DNA of 64,000 bases from Marthasterias glacialis (taxonomy: Eukaryota; Echinodermata; Asteroidea; Forcipulatida; Asteriidae). The notes beneath the pieces were generated by a model. It had not been told where the DNA came from, did no database searches, and saw only the letters and a list, made by a program, of their open reading frames with translations. The stretch lies in contig OU452219.1 in NCBI GenBank assembly GCA_911728455.2, positions 19,933,397 to 19,997,396 on the forward strand, read 5' to 3'. A program made the translations under genes and the position numbers. Below are positions 51,282-62,331 of this stretch, one piece after another. Each line of letters starts with the position of its first letter. The stretch's first letter is position 1.

Positions 51282-51476
51282 AAGTAAAGGATTTACGGTG
51301 ACACCATGTGGTTTATATCTCTTCTGAGTATATATGGTTCCGAACGTTTTGGACAGTATACTCTGTCGTTTGTCGTTTGAGTATACTGTCCAGAGCATAC
51401 TCGTTCAAAGCCACAAATAACTCAAAAGAGATATAAACCACATGGTGTCACCGCCAATTCTTACTTTACTGTATTC
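51282..51476. mobile_element. MITE with CGGTGACACCATGTGGTTTA inverted repeats
   Basis: CGGTGACACCATGTGGTTTA followed by TATCTCTT is mirrored by the complement ending at 51453. Looser outer arms start AGTAAAG on the left and end CTTTACT on the right. An inner dyad, GGACAGTATACTC against GAGTATACTGTCC, nests inside. The 22390-22440 stretch shares part of one arm. Confidence 0.7.
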
Positions 51477-52744
51477 CCACCTGGCACCATGCAAACCTTC
51501 AAGTCTTATTTACATGTATCTACATATCACTGGCATCATTATTTTGCTGCACATTGTGTGATAAGTACATCATTCCAAGGAGGGTTTAGCAACTGTAACG
51601 ATACGTTTTAGGGAAACGATTCTGCATGAAGAGCGGTCAACATTCCATATTCCATATACATGTACATGTAAGAATACTGTACAAATTTAATGTGATTCTC
51701 TCACTAAATCCAGCGCCAATAGGGGTTGAATATTCATAGGATAATTATACATAACATGTCTTGAAAAAAAAAACCAGTTGGAATGAATGACTGTAACCAA
51801 AGGCAAATATTCTACCTTCTGTGTTGGTCAAGAGTTAGCTAGAGATAAAGACCCCTATGGCACAAACACTCTGATAAGAAATAAAATTTACAAAGTTTTA
51901 CAAATCGTTGATGATGGCCTGAGTTTAACTCGTGTATACACAGACAGCTTCGCAGATACTTTTCACGCGCACTTTAGCCTTGGAATGAGGTGCATGCTGG
52001 TCTAGTCTGTTACAAATGTTGTCACCAACTAGACCGGCATGCTCCTCATTCCATGGTTAACGCGCACGTAAAAAATATTTGTGAAGTTGTCTATGGCTTT
52101 ACACCCAGATTTACTGCATTTTTGCAGGTGGTAATCAACACACAATTTAAACCTTTTACTTGATTGTATACACATTAATCTTCTACATGTACCTACTCAC
52201 AAAAACACACACCTATGGTTCAACATTAAATGGAAAATGAAACCAATCAAAACAGAGACTTTCCCTCACCTGCTTTAATATGAAAACAGGAAACATGTGG
52301 CAACGGGGTTATACACCTTCACAAAACCTATGGGGATTCTTGGGAAATCACTCCAAAACAAACACCCCCATTATACATCATAATATATACAGTAATACAT
52401 GCATTGTTGCATTACAGTGACATTACGACCCCCATCCAGGCTACTCCACCCAGGCTGCCCCCACCCAAACACCTAGACTGATTAACACCTCTCCACAATG
52501 ATAAGCCTCAAATTTTCAAGATCAAAACCTACAAGTTGCACGTTAAATTTCACAGACACTGAACAATGTCAAATACAATACATACTTTATCATGAGTAGT
52601 GGTTTACATCAAGTACCATGCTGTGGCCACCTGTGACCCAGTGTGACTTGTTCCTTGTTAATGTTTGCAGTGTCAGTAATGAATGCCAATACTGGTTACT
52701 ACAGAAAAGAACCAGACTATTTCTCCTTCCAGCCTCAGTTTGGC

Positions 52745-52855
52745 AGTAAGGCCATTTCCGGATTAGCGGCTGTGGCCAGATCACCACGTTAATATGCATG
52801 AAGCATAGGCTACCGTTAGCAGCAGCTGCAGCCGCCAATTCGGAACGTGTATCTG
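52745..52855. mobile_element. Short MITE related to the 38866 element
   Basis: TTCCGGATTAGCGGCTGTGG on the left is mirrored by AGCAGCTGCAGCCGCCAATT and CGGAA on the right. About 110 bp. It lies downstream of the FNTB stop. Confidence 0.55.
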
Positions 52856-52935
52856 CTTCAAACTTTCATACTGCTACAAGAGCAAACAGTCGCTGCCAAA
52901 GACAAAGACAAGACAAGATGGCAACAATATAAAAG

Positions 52936-53219
52936 TGGGTACTTTGGAACAGTAGGTGGCAGCAGACATACCAGGTAAATTTCCATTGTTGCAAAGTTCT
53001 GAGCGTGTGCACAGTTCCATGACTACTGAATAGACTGTGCAAGTCTTGTGCATATTTGAACATCTTTGGGACCATTTTGGTCCCACAAACATTGCTGTAA
53101 CACGTGAAGGAAACAAGGTCACGCGCTTTAACGGACCCTAATGTTCGAATACGCAGAGACTTACACAGTCTATTCACCTCATAAGTATGCTGCCACCTAG
53201 TGTCCCAGAAAGTATCCCA
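52936..53219. mobile_element. MITE whose inverted ends carry TAGGTGGCAGCA (CTCF-like core)
   Basis: The left end begins TGGGTACTTTGGAACAGTAG and continues GTGGCAGCA. The right end, read on the minus strand, is TGGGATACTTTCTGGGACAC then TAGGTGGCAGCA. The element is 284 bp and non-coding. It lies 140 bp past the FNTB stop, so probably within the FNTB 3' UTR. A fragment resembling its left part is near 43067. Confidence 0.7.
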
Positions 53220-53358
53220 TTGGAAGATGACATCCATTCATCAACTGAAAGCTAGCTCCTGAGATTGCCAACAGATTTGAACCAAGCAGGTTAGAAATAT
53301 GAATGGAATAACACACTTTTTTTCTTCCATCCAATTCATGGTCTTTCCTGTTTGAAGT

Positions 53359-55938
53359 TCATTTTGGCACTGAGAGTGAAGAAAAGTATTGATTGGCATG
53401 GTAGGCAGGCTCCAGACCAATGTTGAACAACGGATGACTTTGTTTCTGTCAGGAGGGGAATAAAATGGATTTGAATCAGAATATTGAAATTAAATATTAC
53501 AAATTTTAAATGCAAATAACATTGTGAATAATACTAATAAAATGTAAAATGTCGTCTGAAAAAAATTGATTCTCAAAATGCAAGAGATAAGATATCAAGT
53601 TAAAATCAAAGGAAGACTTTATATAAAATTAATGTATCATAATAAATTAAGCAACATATATAGTAACCCCCCCCCCCAAAAAAAAAAAAACCAAAAAAAC
53701 AACCCCAAAACCCCCCAAATGCAACTAGAATTATATGCAAATCATTAAACAAATTATGTTAAATAATTCAGAAAAAAATTAGTATTTAAAGTGCCTCAGG
53801 GAGGAACACTAGTTGATTCTCAAACAGAATGATTCTCAAAAAGAACACAAGAATACAAGCACATTTTAAACATGACGTCAAATATAACAATATTGTACAC
53901 ATATAAAGACACAACAGATTCAACAGTAAGTTAAAGTCGATACAAGTTAAAACACAATCAATGCTGCATCATTTCCAAGATATTTGAAGTTTTAAGCTGA
54001 CCTATGACCCAGGACTATGAGTATGACATTCTTGCACTGTCATAATAATCACAAGAATATTATAAAGACTTTACATGTGTGTATACATGTTTATGGATAC
54101 AAATATAATAATCGTTAAAGCATAAAAGACTCAAATAAGCTACAAGAAAACACATCATATGGCCTGGAAAGAAAAAGAAAATAGAAAAACAGAAGAAATC
54201 AAACACAGTCTGATTGATACATATTGATACATAAAGCTGAGTGTTTTTTTTTTTTGAGGCATTTGAAAACATGGAATGACAACACAACTCTGGTAATGGG
54301 CAGGTAATGCACAGATCTGTAAACCACAATGAGCACACCACACTGTACCACTTCCGGAGTGCAAACATTATAAGCACATCATACATTCCAACAGAACACA
54401 ATGTCTGATTCACTATCTCAGGCCTGGAAATTCATCTCAAGAGAAGGAAGGCCATATTCATTTGGGTAAGGGCATTTCCATAAGAAAATCTTAAACTCTT
54501 CGGGAGACTTTTGAAGGGGGCAACATGGCCTCCGTGTAAACCCAGACCTGCCCTCTAAAAACGACTCAAGACTTACCAGTTCATTTTCAGGGGGTCCTAG
54601 TATTAATTTATTGGCAAGTTTTCCTGCTGCAAAGTGTTGAGCCACAGACAGTCCGCTCAAACAGTAACATGTATGGTAGAAATCACGAGCTCTGAGAAAA
54701 CAAAACATCATCAATGTTGTATAATTGGTCTTAGCAACTTCTCAAAAATGTACTTCAAGAAATAAGGCCTTAAAAAAAGTTCTTATAATGCTAGCACAAA
54801 TGTGTCCTTAAAAACTTTTAAGTTTTAAAAGAACATATAGAGCACACCACCAGCACCTTTCTGAGGCCCCACTTTCCAAAGAAGAGAATATTACACAGTG
54901 CAGTCTCAAGAATTATGAAAAAAGGAAAGATTTACATCATATAACATTGAAGAGAAGGCAAAAAAAAGAACCCCCCCCCAAAAAAAAAAATTGTGTCTGT
55001 TGCTCAACAAAACATGTGGCTTTTCCTGTTTCCATAACGCCACTTGGTGATGCACACCTTTAGTATAGGGTCTTAGTGTGTGCCAACTAGAACACAAGTC
55101 TTAAAAATAAGCAAAGTACCGTCTAAAAACAAAATGTACAAAGTCTATGGAATTTGGGTCAGATGATCCCAAAGAAACAAGAAGGAAAAAAGACAAGACA
55201 AAAAAAGAGAAATAAAAATCAGCACACCAAGGCTTTTCCACAGTAATGTGGAAAAGCAAAAAAAAATGAAAAAATAAAAATGCATACAAAACCAGAGATA
55301 CATGATTATTTTGTACAGAATTGTCTCCACATTTTTTCCTTTGAACAACTGAGTGTTGAAATGAACTTAACTTTTCACTTACTTTCCAGGTTTGTCAATT
55401 AGCCCGCCGTGTTTGTGCTGACAGCATAACAGAATGTACTCTTGCAGTGCCACTGGACAGAAAAGAACAAATAAATACATCAGGTCACAGTCAAGGAGGA
55501 CTCAATTCAATTCATTCAAGATGTCACAATTTACAGGTACAAATGTGAAAAACTGTCTCCCAGTACACACTGAAATCAAAAACAAAACTACATTGCCAAG
55601 AGAGTAAATACAACAGATCAACACAGCATCAGGGATGAGAGTGGATGAAAAACAAAAATCCACTGGTGGAGGGTTTGGTGGCTACCAACCACGCCATAAC
55701 CTGTACCAATGGCAGGGCAGCAGTCTGTGCTTAAATGTAGATGGGGCAAGCACTTTAGTGTAGTCAAAAAATAGTACAAGTACTGTGTTAAGGCTTTTAG
55801 GGCCTGGATGTATGTAATGACAGTAAAAACAAAAATTCCACAACAATCATTTTGTAAAATGCGGAAATCCGGAGGAATCTCATCCCTGCAACATTCAACA
55901 TTAAAGCAAAAAAACATCAGAACCTTGAGGGCATTAAT

Positions 55939-56027
<89 letters not shown>

Positions 56028-57834
56028 CAGGCATTTCAATACGTTCTACTTTGTAAACAAAATCACAGCGCTAACAATAAAGTGAATCAGAGGTAAAAAC
56101 ACAGTAATAATACACAGAGTAATAACAAATGATAAATTAAGCAATAGGTAGGTCATTAGTACTTTCTTAAATTGTACAACCAAGCTAGCCGACTTAATGT
56201 GTCTGGGGGGCGGTATTGTTCCATTCCTTAGCAGCAGAGACTGTAAATGCTGTCTCCAGATGATTGGAGTGGAGATTATGTCGAGATGGTTGATGTTCTT
56301 GAAGACACAGAATAGAAACATAACTAAGAATACGATGTTATGAAAATAGATTTACATGTATGTGTTGCAGAGACTCTACATAGTATCACGATACAAAGCC
56401 ACAGAGACACAAATGTGAACACCTACTTTGGTCAAAGACCCATTGTGTTGGGCTGAGTGCATGGTCGTTGTGTGCCCCTAGTATGCTGTGTATGAGTGGG
56501 TAGGTACCAGCTTGCCAGAAGGAGTAACATCCGTCCACTAGTTTGTTGGTCCGACCTTGGAATCCTCCTTCAAACTTCATCTGCCTGTTGCTTAACCATC
56601 TCTGCAGTAGGAGAAAGTGTTGGTAACCAAGGATAACGCTACTGTGTTGATGTGTGGTTATACCAGCCATTTGGGAGTTAGATTCTGCATAAGGTCTGGT
56701 AGGATGACTTGATTGGTCACAAGTGGACACTCAAGTTGGATGTAACTTAAAGATAATACTTTTTAAATTAAATTTTCTATATATTATTTTGTATGCAATT
56801 TGCCCATCACAAGGCCCAAAGGCCACTCGATGTGTGGGCTACTTTTTGAAGGGATAGAAACCTGCCCCAATGCACAGAAACAAGTCATGGAGAGATACAA
56901 ACACAAGTCTCTTCAAAGCACAGCTAAGAACAGGTTTGTGAGACAAACATAACCGCCTCTTCCCCTATTACTTACTAGTAATGCTTCTGTGTCACACAGT
57001 CTCTCGTGTCCAAGGATTACAAGAGCAGCTACACTACAGAATGCATAACCTCCATGGGCTTCCATAGCAGGCTGACCAGCAAAACCTCCTTCATAAGTCT
57101 GACAACTACACACAAGAAAATAATCCAGAATACCATTGTGAATGAGTCTAAGATGGTGCCGTTAATAGCAAAATTTGGTTTTATTAAAATAACTTAAAAT
57201 TTCTCTTCAACAATTGGGTTCGAAAGGATTTTTCTTAGAGAACATTATCAAAAACTTGTAAGAAGTCTAAAATTCAATCATGGTATTCCTTTTCCATTTC
57301 ATTCTTGGGTGTGTATCTATATATTAAAAAAAAAATATAAAAGAAATTTCTTTCTGGTAATGAAACTGAGATTCCTGTGTAGAGAGGAAATGCTCAGTTT
57401 TAGATGTGGGAAAGCAAACCCTTCATAGGGAAAACCCATGTAATCAGGCAGGAACAAACCCAATCCGGGATTTGAACTGGGGTCCACAGAGGTGAACGAC
57501 TCCAGTCAGAGACGGGTGTCGAACCTGGGTCACACAGGTGAAAGGTTCCAGTTCCAGGAGGGATTCAAACCAGGGTCCACAGAGGTGAAAGATTGCTAAT
57601 GATACCACTAAGCGCACCCAATCCCATGGTAGAATTCCCACCTGGAATATGTGCATTCAGAAAAAAAAACCCTTTTTCCTTTTTCGCTCTTTTATTTATT
57701 TCTTCATTTGTTGATACATTTATTTTTCTTGTTGGTGGTGCCTTTACCTAGCTATCCATTCTGCAGTTCCGTCAAACATATCAGGTGTGGCCACATTGGT
57801 GATTGTAGCTGCTACTGCTGCACAGTATGCACCT
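53359..57834 (-). CDS. FNTB: Protein farnesyltransferase subunit beta, C-terminal half
   Basis: FNTB is the catalytic subunit that, with FNTA, transfers farnesyl from FPP to CaaX-box cysteines in the cytosol. Exons in transcript order: 57748-57834, 56976-57105, 56427-56601, 55383-55452, 54577-54691 and 53359-53445 (stop TGA at 53359-53361). All junctions are GT-AG and all phases fit, giving about 220 aa. Prenyltransferase repeats are seen as CQTYEGGFAGQPAMEAHGGY and FEGGFQGRTNKLVDGCYSFW. The zinc ligands are present: Asp and Cys in LVDGCYSFW and His in DFYHTCYCLSGL. The end, HPLFNIG then SVPK, is shorter than in human FNTB, which has an extra acidic tail. The first visible exon starts at an acceptor, so about half the protein must be encoded upstream, but I found no such exons before base 64000. 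Confidence 0.95.
55939..56027. repeat. TAA trinucleotide microsatellite
   Basis: About 29 uninterrupted TAA units in an FNTB intron, about 490 bp upstream (in transcript sense) of exon 55383-55452. It produces meaningless poly-Ile open frames on both strands. Confidence 0.95.
56792..56969 (-). mobile_element. 5'-truncated SINE copy, same family as 32818-33140
   Basis: CATCACAAGGCCCAAAGGCC, CTACTTTTTGAAGGGATAGA and CAAGTCTCTTCA.AGCACAGC match the copy at 32.8 kb. The tRNA-like head (5' end on the minus strand) is missing, as expected from incomplete reverse transcription. Its truncated end lies only about 7 bases inside the FNTB intron from the splice donor at 56975. Confidence 0.75.
57440..57628 (-). 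repeat. tRNA-derived repeat with three B-box-like segments
   Basis: On the minus strand it begins GGTGCGCTTAGTGGTATCAT, like the A-box half of tRNA-Gly/Glu. Three segments of the form CACCTCTGTGGACCCTGGTT plus TGAATCCC follow, spaced about 45-50 bases. It lies in the FNTB intron between exons 57748 and 57105. Confidence 0.6.
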
Positions 57835-58928
57835 CTGAAAAGATAACGAAAAAAACAGAGCACATTTTCATTGTTAATGTTAGCTACATGTAATAAAAAT
57901 TTCCCGAGCTCATTTGTACACAATTTCTGTGTGGAGTGATCTCAGTCTTGCAGCTTTTATAACAAAATACAAAAACAAAACATATCTTTTTTTCTCCTAC
58001 CCCTTTCATATTTATTTCCAAGTTTTGATTTCCTGTTAATTCCTGTACTGTCTTTTATACTGCTGTAACAAAAAGCATTGTCATCAACATACACATCACT
58101 CCATGCCCTTAATCTGGACCCAATTTCACAGAGCTGCTTAAGCAGAAAATGTCGCTCAACAAATTTCTGCTAAGCAAAAATTAGCAGGAGACCAGTCACA
58201 AATGGTACATATGACATCCCATTTTGACTGGTTACCTTTTTTTTGGTAAGGACAATGGTTTTGTGCTTTGAATTTGGTCCTGGAATCTATTGCAGGCGCC
58301 TTTGGACTTCAGTATTGCTAATTATATAGAGAATCCATACAAAAGGAATGAAAAACCATCTAATTTTAACACCTCACAAAAAACATTTTTGTTGTGGAGA
58401 ACATTTGCGCGTCAAGGTCAGCCAAAAAAAAGAAAGAAGATAAACATACACAAGAACAAACCACCATTTTTAGTACTCAATAAGAAATGGAGACATCGGT
58501 GTCATTTCATATTGAGTACTAAAAATCTTCGGAGTACATAAATAGGGCAAACAGGCAAAAACACATTTAACCAAGCTGCTTGAAATCACTCAACACAAAC
58601 CAATTAAAGAATCTGCCTGCGTATTTGGAACAGATTACAAACTACTCCTGACACCCACTCAATGTGCATGTTGGAAACCATGTCAACTAGCAGTAACTAT
58701 ACAACAGCATGAAGCTTTCAACACAAACACCTATAACCCATCTGAGTCTGCCCTGGGGTGCTGCGACCTTACAATAGGATCAGGGCTGGCGCTAAGCCAG
58801 CTTGCTTAGTGCACCCCCAAAGACACCCTAAGGGGGTGTGTGGGTACTCTCCTTGTGTGAGGTGGACCATAAAGATACCCACTCAACCTGAAAGGCAAGT
58901 GCACAATGCACATAACTCCTATAGGCCC
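57835..58928. other. FNTB upstream intron or spacer
   Basis: No FNTB-like exon found in this stretch on the minus strand, apart from the MITE at 58116. A small inverted pair GTGGGTA/TACCCAC flanks 58838-58883. Confidence 0.45.
58116..58282. mobile_element. MITE of the GAGCTGCTTAAGCAG family, degenerate
   Basis: GGACCCAATTTCACAGAGCT at the left and GAATTTGGTCCTGGA at the right are a decayed inverted pair. The inside shares GCTAAGCAAAAATTAGCAG and ACCAGTCACA with the 35769 copy. Confidence 0.5.
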
Positions 58929-58936
58929 TATAAATA
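58929..58936 (+). promoter_or_regulatory. Candidate TATA box, plus-strand unknown gene
   Basis: TATAAATA lies about 300 bp upstream of the candidate first exon ending at 59252 (GTAAGT donor). It is the only promoter-like motif I see ahead of the gene at 62.3 kb. Confidence 0.3.
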
Positions 58937-59235
58937 AACTTCTAGTTAGTTTGGCTTGGTTTTATCATTGCGTGGTTACAAGGTAGGACTGTTGGAGTGC
59001 ACGAGACCAGCCGGTTCTGATGACACAGAAAGAGAAGAACTCTGTGCAGTGTGTGGAGAGGCAGTTGAGGTAGTGTAGTCTTGAGTGCCTATGGTGGAGG
59101 ATCTTTTGATCATATACGACAGACTAGTTGCTGGGTGATCAGAGCTATTCATAGCTCTCTGTAGATGTGATTGTCATTGATTTGAGTGTATGGTTAGGCC
59201 TACAACACCAAACACAGACCCTTTTCAACTGGAAA

Positions 59236-62200
59236 ATGCAGCTAATGAAGTGGTAAGTCTCCTTTACTGGATACTTGTAATTTTATCCCCCAATTAGTTA
59301 GACCATAGACTGATGTTATAATGTGGAATTGTACTGGTAAAAACCATTAACACAACTGGAACTTCATGGCCTTAACAGGCTGACTGTGGATCATTTAACT
59401 CATGCAGCTTCAGTATGTGTAGTTCAAGTATAGTTCAACCAAAATGAGCCTTAAAAATGTGGGTCTTGTTTTTCCCAGGTGAATACTGGCTGTTGATTGA
59501 TTGCAAGCCTTAACTCTTGATTGATATAGGTTGTTTCAACTCATTGAGGTGATTCTGTTCTGGGCAAAAAGCCAAAGAACTTTTTTAAGAGAAAATATGG
59601 TTTCACAGTCTTGGTTACCAAGCAAAAATCAGCACAACCCGTCCTTTGCAATAAACGATACAATTGTTACTTTTGGCAGGTAAGTAAAAAAATACAAATA
59701 CTTTTAATGTTTGCTAATTTACAAGGCAGGTTTTCAAAGTAAATCTCCAACCATAGATCTACACCGAAAAGTCCAGTAAGTCCTGTCAAAGTATTTCCAA
59801 GTCTGAGATACAAGGCCCTTGGTCTACTGAACATTTCCCTGGAAATTCAAGCCCTTTTTATAAATAAATCTTTGCCATATTCAGTTTAATTAAATTCAAC
59901 AAATTCCATGCTAAATGTATATACATGAATATCAGAAAACCACCAGATTGTCGCCATATTCTAAAGTAAAAATGGTTCATCAAGACCAACTTTTTTGCTT
60001 TTTGAAGGCATACAAATCCGAATCAGAAAGTCTGTTTTTCCAAAAACCTCAATGATGTGTGTAAAACAGTATGTGTATTTCTGGGGGGGGGGGGGTAAAT
60101 TATAAGTTCTCCCCACATTATTTTGGTAAGCTAAGTTTATATAAAATTTCTGCAAAATGGATACTTATTTTTGTTTCGTTACTACAGATGAACTTGTATG
60201 CAAGTCATTTCTTGGGATTAAAAGATATTTTGTTCTAAAACAATTTTTATTTTGTTACAAATGTAATTATATATGCAAGTCATTTCTTGGGATTTAAAAA
60301 AAAACAAAAAGTTATGCTCCTTACTTTGTATTCACAATCATTAAAGAAAAACGGTTGAGATATAGTGATGATAAGCACAATGATTTTCCACTGAGTCTGT
60401 CAGGTGAACATCATCAATAATTAGCTAAGATTCCCAACTCCCTCCATTGATTTCCCACTGGCCTACACAAACAGCTTACATTCCGTTAACAATCAGTTCA
60501 CAATGCTCAGTGATTGGGTGGCCAGCGGACGTTGGTCCCGGTGTGCTCATTTGGCACAAAGTACTTTATTGATTGCATCTCCAGAGAGGATACAACCAGG
60601 ATATTCTCGGTGTTATTTATAAATAATCCATTGATAAGTAAACACTGCGTAACCCGGACTTGAGATGGGCCAGTGGTTACAAGTGAGGACTTCTCAGCTG
60701 TCAGCTGAATCTCAAAAAGCCTTCGGAAAATGAGTTTTGCTCCGGCAATCGTAGGACCAGATTCTTTAAGCTACAGTTCTAGCCAAATAAACTACCAATG
60801 ATTGATATTCTGAAAAGTTCACCAAAGGAAATTCTGCAGTTTTCGTGTAATATGCCACCAAAGCATGCTGAAAATCGATGACCCACCATCGCTAAGCTAC
60901 CGTGCAGCGTGTGGCATGCTAGCCTTTCTCCAAGGCAGTAACTGCCTCAACCTGGAGTACAGGTAACTGGCTAAGAGTGAGTAAAGATTGTTCACAAAAA
61001 ATCAGGGAATGAATTTGTCCAGAAAGTTTGCATAGCAAAATAATTAGATTGAACATGCTTTGTGCACACTGAATGCTAATGTTGAGTAGCAAATGATGAT
61101 TTCAGAGTAGCAACTGGTACATTTTGTGTAGCATTTTGCTGTGCTGTACGAGGAAACCATTCACTGATCATACATGAACATGTACATGTACATGTACTGT
61201 ATTTATGCCAATAATAATTTCTCTTACAGGTTTCGTAGATTTCATGTGGTGGCAAGGGCATGTCTCCCATTTAAAGGTAGAATACAGGATTGGTATTCAT
61301 CAAAAGAATATTTTTATTTGTATAAGTCTGAATGCTAACTGATTATGAAGTTCATATCAGTACCAGTCTTCCATAGAAATATTTCTGTCTGAAATACTGT
61401 CAAAGTCGAAAAAAATCGAATTTGAAGACCCCGATTTTAATTTTGATTGTAACAATTGAAATTAAGGACAATGTGTCAACTTGTTGAAAAGTGTGCACGC
61501 TTTTTCACTACTTTCTACTGACTCAGACGACGGATCGTGCCCAAATTTTTACAGGTTTGTTTTTTCTTGTACTCACACACAGTAAGAACACTGCTCTATC
61601 AGCTTTACCAATCCTATATTTTACCTTTAAAGGCAATCCAAAAATGTCTTTTGGAATATGTTTCAACTCTAGCAGTGCCCTGTATTAAATATCATGTGTA
61701 TAATGACATGCATTTGAAGCTGTACATAATACTACAGTATTCAGAAACTACTAATTATAGAAACAATGACTGCAGTAAGGGCATTGTTTTCAAAGTTCAA
61801 AGCTGACTTTCCAAAAACACTATTTTGGTCACAACTTGAACTTTCACATTTTAAGGCCACGCGGTGTGCAACCAACACAAATAGGTTATAAATAAACAGC
61901 ATTATAAATACACTGCCAACACACAGTCCAAAAATTGTACCAATTTAATGGGCTCAGGAGGCTGCAAGGATTTAAGGCTCAAAGGTTAGAAACAGGGCAA
62001 CAGAGGCAATGGTCTCATTAACCTTTGTGTATCAGGCCTGGCCTTGATATTAAATGATAGTAAAAAAAAAAAGATAAAACTTTGATAAGTGTAAGTGGGT
62101 GTCCCTGTAAAAACTGAACAGCTACAAGAAATGTTTGTGTGTCAGAATAGTAACTTTTTTGTTGTCTCTGCAGCTGTCATTAAAAAAACAGTTGTAATAA

Positions 62201-62331
62201 TAATGCTAAATTATCAAAATCACTGTTGAGTCAATACAAAATAGTTGCTGTAGATGGCATTCTTCTTGGCAGAGCAACATAAGAACAAATACTATCTTTG
62301 TTTAATTGCAGATTTGATTGAGTGTTCCTGA
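59236..62331 (+). CDS. Tentative upstream exons / 68-codon upstream ORF of the unknown gene
   Basis: Four segments join in phase through GT-AG introns: 59236-59252 (ATG, donor GTAAGT), 60840-60962 (acceptor TGCAG, donor GTAACT), 61230-61276 (acceptor TTACAG, donor GTAGAA) and 62312-62331. The product starts MQLMKCFRVICHQSMLKIDD, contains SYRAACGMLAFLQGSNC and ends DLIECS. No family is recognised. Its TGA (62329-62331) overlaps the ATG of the long ORF as TGATG. The chain could be a translated upstream ORF, a small protein, or a chance alignment of splice sites; phase agreement across three short exons is the only support. The donor at 61277 lies inside a MITE end. Confidence 0.25.
61270..61631. 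mobile_element. Non-autonomous element with TTTAAAGGTAGAATACAGG ends
   Basis: TTTAAAGGTAGAATACAGGA followed by TTGGTA is mirrored by TACCAATCCTATATTTTACC and TTTAAA ending at 61631. It is 362 bp and has no coding capacity. The terminus resembles those at 1986 and 38005. Confidence 0.75.

Noticed and set aside
55618..56056. Open frames on both strands with long poly-Ile runs
   Set aside because: They arise from the TAA microsatellite, which is open in several frames; no splice context or protein motif.
57835..62300. N-terminal FNTB exons on the minus strand
   Set aside because: Candidate donors (plus-strand CTTAC or CTCAC) were checked, but none was preceded by FNTB-like residues such as DGSF..H.GGE or TYAAVNAL.
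62329..62331. TGA read as selenocysteine or readthrough, joining the upstream ORF to the 130-codon frame
   Set aside because: No SECIS-like evidence was seen, and the upstream exon chain is itself uncertain; overlap with an ATG is the simpler reading.
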